This document shows positions 32,003 to 33,876 of a stretch of DNA of 33,876 nucleotides, piece by piece. The stretch comes from an uncultured Clostridia bacterium. Lineage in GTDB: Bacteria > Bacillota > Clostridia > Oscillospirales > Acutalibacteraceae. The notes beneath the pieces were generated by a model. The model made no database searches and was not told where the DNA came from. It was given only the letters and a program-made list of their open reading frames with translations. Every line of letters begins with the position of its first letter. The first letter of the stretch is position 1. Location: positions 1-33,876 of the forward strand of contig CAMHAV010000013.1 of the NCBI GenBank assembly GCA_946182865.1. The letters run 5' to 3'. The translations under genes and the position numbers were made by a program.

Positions 32003-33640
32003 ATGAAGGACAAACCATTTTTCGCCCGATCCGTGACACGCACCGCGGCATTCCTGACCGCCGCATGCCTGGCGCTGACCTGTCTGGCCGGCTGCAAAGG
32101 GGATGCGATCGCTGCGGCGCAGCCTGTCAATTCCGTGTTTTCCGACTCGGTCGCAACAGCGGCAGCGACAGCTTTCCACCGGACGGCTGACGCGGCAAAC
32201 AGGCAAAACGCGCCCCAAAGCGGCGGCACTTCCTCGTTTGAGGTCACCGTCACCCCCGCCAATGTCCGTTCCGGCCCCGGCACCAACTACGCCAAGCTCG
32301 GCCGACTCGAAAAGGGTAAGAAATACGCGTATCTCGCAAGCAAAAAAGACAGCGGCGGCAGACTTTGGTATCAGATCAAGCTCTCGTCCAATCAAAAGGG
32401 CTGGGTCATGGCGTCGCTCGGCAAACTGAATCAGGCCGCCGCTACGACATCCAAAACCGCCACGACCTCCAAGGCGACTACCACCACAACCCCAAAAAGC
32501 GTCTCCCAAGTGGAGATCACGGTAACGCCTGCCAATGTCCGTTCGGGGCCGGGCACCAACTACGCCAAGCTGGGACAGCTTCAGAAGAACAAGCGCTATG
32601 ATTATCTCGAAAGCAAGAAAGATAAGAACGGCAAGGTATGGTATCACATTCAACTGCCCGCCAACCGGACAGGCTGGGTGCTGAGTTCCCTCGGCAAGCT
32701 CATCAAAACGGCGGAAACCACCGCTTCCACAGTAAAGCCTACCGCCACCGAAACAACCGACACCACCAAAGCAACGGACACTACCACTACCACTACCACT
32801 ACCAAAGCAACTACCACTACCAAAGCGACTACCACTACCAAAGCCACCACCACGACAACCAAAGCCGCCAGCAGCGCCGTGACATTTACGGTGACCGCCA
32901 CGCCCGCCAATGTCCGTTCGGGACCCGGCACCAATTACGCCAAACTCGGCAGGTTGGAAAAGGGGAAAAAATACACCTATCTCGCCACCAAAAAGGACGC
33001 CAAGGGCAACACCTGGTATCAGATCAGACTCTCGACAACCAAAACCGGATGGGCGCTCAGTACCCTCGGCAAACTGAGCAGCGCAGCGGCGACGACCGCC
33101 GCCAAGACCACCAAAACCACCGCCAAAAAGGACAACACCCCGAAATATTACATCGTTGTCTATAAGGGCAGCCAGTCCACCGTGGTCTACGGCAAGGACG
33201 ACAAGGGCAAATACACCAAGATCGTCAAAACCTTCACCTGCTCCACCGGCGCCAGTTCCTCCCCCACCCGCTCAGGTACATACCATATCCGCGCCAAATA
33301 TCGCTGGAGACTGCTGCAGGGCAATGTCTACGGTCAGTACAGCAGTTCCATCAGCACCGGTTATCTCTTCCATTCGGTACCCTACAATCGGCAGAGTCCG
33401 TCCACCATGTCTTACAACGATTACGACAAGCTCGGCACACCTGCCTCCCACGGCTGCATCCGCATGTGCGTGCGCGACTGCAAATGGATCTATGACAACT
33501 GCGCCATCGGCACAGAGGTCAAGATTGTCAACGACAGCGGCCCCGCAGGTCCCGGCGTTCCCCGACGCAGCAACGATTCCCGTTACCGCCGCTGGGATCC
33601 CTCTGACAAATGGGCCAAGGGCAACCCCTATTTTGCATAA
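32003..33640 (+). CDS. L,D-transpeptidase lipoprotein with three SH3 repeats
   Basis: The 545-aa protein has a lipobox LAGC (cysteine near residue 31), three bacterial SH3 domains (about residues 79-142, 170-233, 293-357) each holding TPANVRSGPGTNYAKLG, Thr/Lys-rich linkers, and a C-terminal YkuD domain (about 381-515). The catalytic motif is ASHGCIRMC, the cysteine nucleophile of L,D-transpeptidases that form 3-3 crosslinks or attach proteins to peptidoglycan; FHSVPYN supplies the usual upstream histidine. The SH3 domains probably hold wall peptides. ATG 32003 is 10 bases from AGGA (31989-31992); the ATG at 31994 abuts that site. It is anchored at the membrane and acts in the wall. Confidence 0.93.
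   Translation: MKDKPFFARSVTRTAAFLTAACLALTCLAGCKGDAIAAAQPVNSVFSDSVATAAATAFHRTADAANRQNAPQSGGTSSFEVTVTPANVRSGPGTNYAKLGRLEKGKKYAYLASKKDSGGRLWYQIKLSSNQKGWVMASLGKLNQAAATTSKTATTSKATTTTTPKSVSQVEITVTPANVRSGPGTNYAKLGQLQKNKRYDYLESKKDKNGKVWYHIQLPANRTGWVLSSLGKLIKTAETTASTVKPTATETTDTTKATDTTTTTTTTKATTTTKATTTTKATTTTTKAASSAVTFTVTATPANVRSGPGTNYAKLGRLEKGKKYTYLATKKDAKGNTWYQIRLSTTKTGWALSTLGKLSSAAATTAAKTTKTTAKKDNTPKYYIVVYKGSQSTVVYGKDDKGKYTKIVKTFTCSTGASSSPTRSGTYHIRAKYRWRLLQGNVYGQYSSSISTGYLFHSVPYNRQSPSTMSYNDYDKLGTPASHGCIRMCVRDCKWIYDNCAIGTEVKIVNDSGPAGPGVPRRSNDSRYRRWDPSDKWAKGNPYFA
32255..32950 (+). repeat. Three near-identical SH3 core repeats and an 18-bp Thr-linker tandem
   Basis: GCCAATGTCCGTTC-GG-CC-GGCACCAA-TACGCCAA recurs near 32258, 32529 and 32907. 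Between copies 2 and 3 an 18-base unit (ACCAAAGCNACTACCACT, encoding TKATTT) is repeated from 32801 to 32854. Near-identical DNA suggests recent duplication or gene conversion. Confidence 0.85.
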
Positions 33641-33675
33641 TCATTAAAATCTCCCGCCAATCATGGCATATACCG

Positions 33676-33730
33676 CAACCGTTCCCGATCAGGCATATTT
33701 TGCCAAAAGCGGGAGCGGTTGTTTTGGCTT
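33676..33730 (+). terminator. Terminator of the L,D-transpeptidase gene
   Basis: CAACCGTTCCCG (33676-33687) pairs with CGGGAGCGGTTG (33710-33721) with one G-U wobble, enclosing a GGCA/TGCC inner stem; GTTTTGG follows. The T-run is short. Confidence 0.7.
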
Positions 33731-33772
33731 CACTGCAAAAGGCTCTTTTTTCAAAATATTTCCCCTCGCCGC

Positions 33773-33801
33773 TTGACAATTTCCATAGCGAAAGATACAA
33801 T
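33773..33801 (+). promoter_or_regulatory. Strong promoter reading off the window end
   Basis: TTGACA (33773-33778) and TACAAT (33796-33801) are 17 bases apart. The transcript would start near 33808 and cover AAGGAATAAC followed by GC-rich repeats of the GCGAGCG type (GCGAAGCG, GCGAGCGTATGCGAGCGCG) up to the end. What it encodes is outside the window. Confidence 0.75.
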
Positions 33802-33876
33802 TTTAAGGAATAACAAAAAGAAAAAAGCGAAGCGTAACTAGCGAGCGTATGCGAGCGCGGGAGTCCAGCCGATGAC

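Overview
The window reads as a chromosomal segment of a Gram-positive anaerobe of the class Clostridia, probably an Oscillospirales/Ruminococcaceae-type gut bacterium. This is inferred from strong AAGGAGG ribosome sites, TTGACA/TATAAT promoters, a moderately high GC content, an RNase P RNA of class A appearance, an ECF transporter subunit, lipoproteins with no outer-membrane genes, and BspA-type leucine-rich-repeat surface proteins with Big_3 Ig-like repeats. No rRNA, tRNA, CRISPR array, transposase or complete prophage was seen.

Layout. 1-3960 (+): a small unknown gene, a HIT-family hydrolase, a phosphoribosyltransferase, a terminator, then comEC, whose C-terminal metallo-beta-lactamase-like region lacks its metal motif. 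3965-4800 (-): a two-gene GNAT toxin-antitoxin-like cassette. 4809-9770 (-): a probable five-gene operon running from mtnN through a lipoprotein, a phosphodiester glycosidase-like protein and an Lgt-like membrane protein to a DUF4026/DUF2314 protein. 9771-12690 (+): a gene-free stretch with DnaA-box-like repeats, serS, the RNase P RNA gene rnpB and a Nudix hydrolase. 12731-22330 (-): three separately transcribed secreted proteins sharing Big_3 Ig-like modules (two giant LRR proteins and a lysozyme-like protein), two of them behind long, structured leaders. 22400-26430 (-): an EamA transporter and a polar amino acid ABC transporter. 26500-28300: rsmE (+) convergent with an orphan DUF4373 gene (-). 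28664-31960: a vitamin B6 salvage locus with a MocR/PdxR-type regulator divergent from an ECF S component and pyridoxal kinase. 31994-33725 (+): an SH3-repeat L,D-transpeptidase lipoprotein. A strong promoter at 33773 starts a transcript that leaves the window.

The most unusual material is: (i) the three neighbouring surface proteins that all end in one closely related Big_3 unit without a sortase or SLH anchor; (ii) a ~235-bp non-coding element present twice in inverted orientation (20702-20935 and 28324-28561); (iii) the multi-helix leader at 16634-16800, which I could not assign to a known riboswitch; (iv) an 18-nt sequence placed right after two unrelated stop codons and before terminator hairpins; (v) the tandem palindromes downstream of a consensus promoter at the DUF4373 gene; and (vi) a perfect palindrome inside the promoter of the putative B6 regulator.
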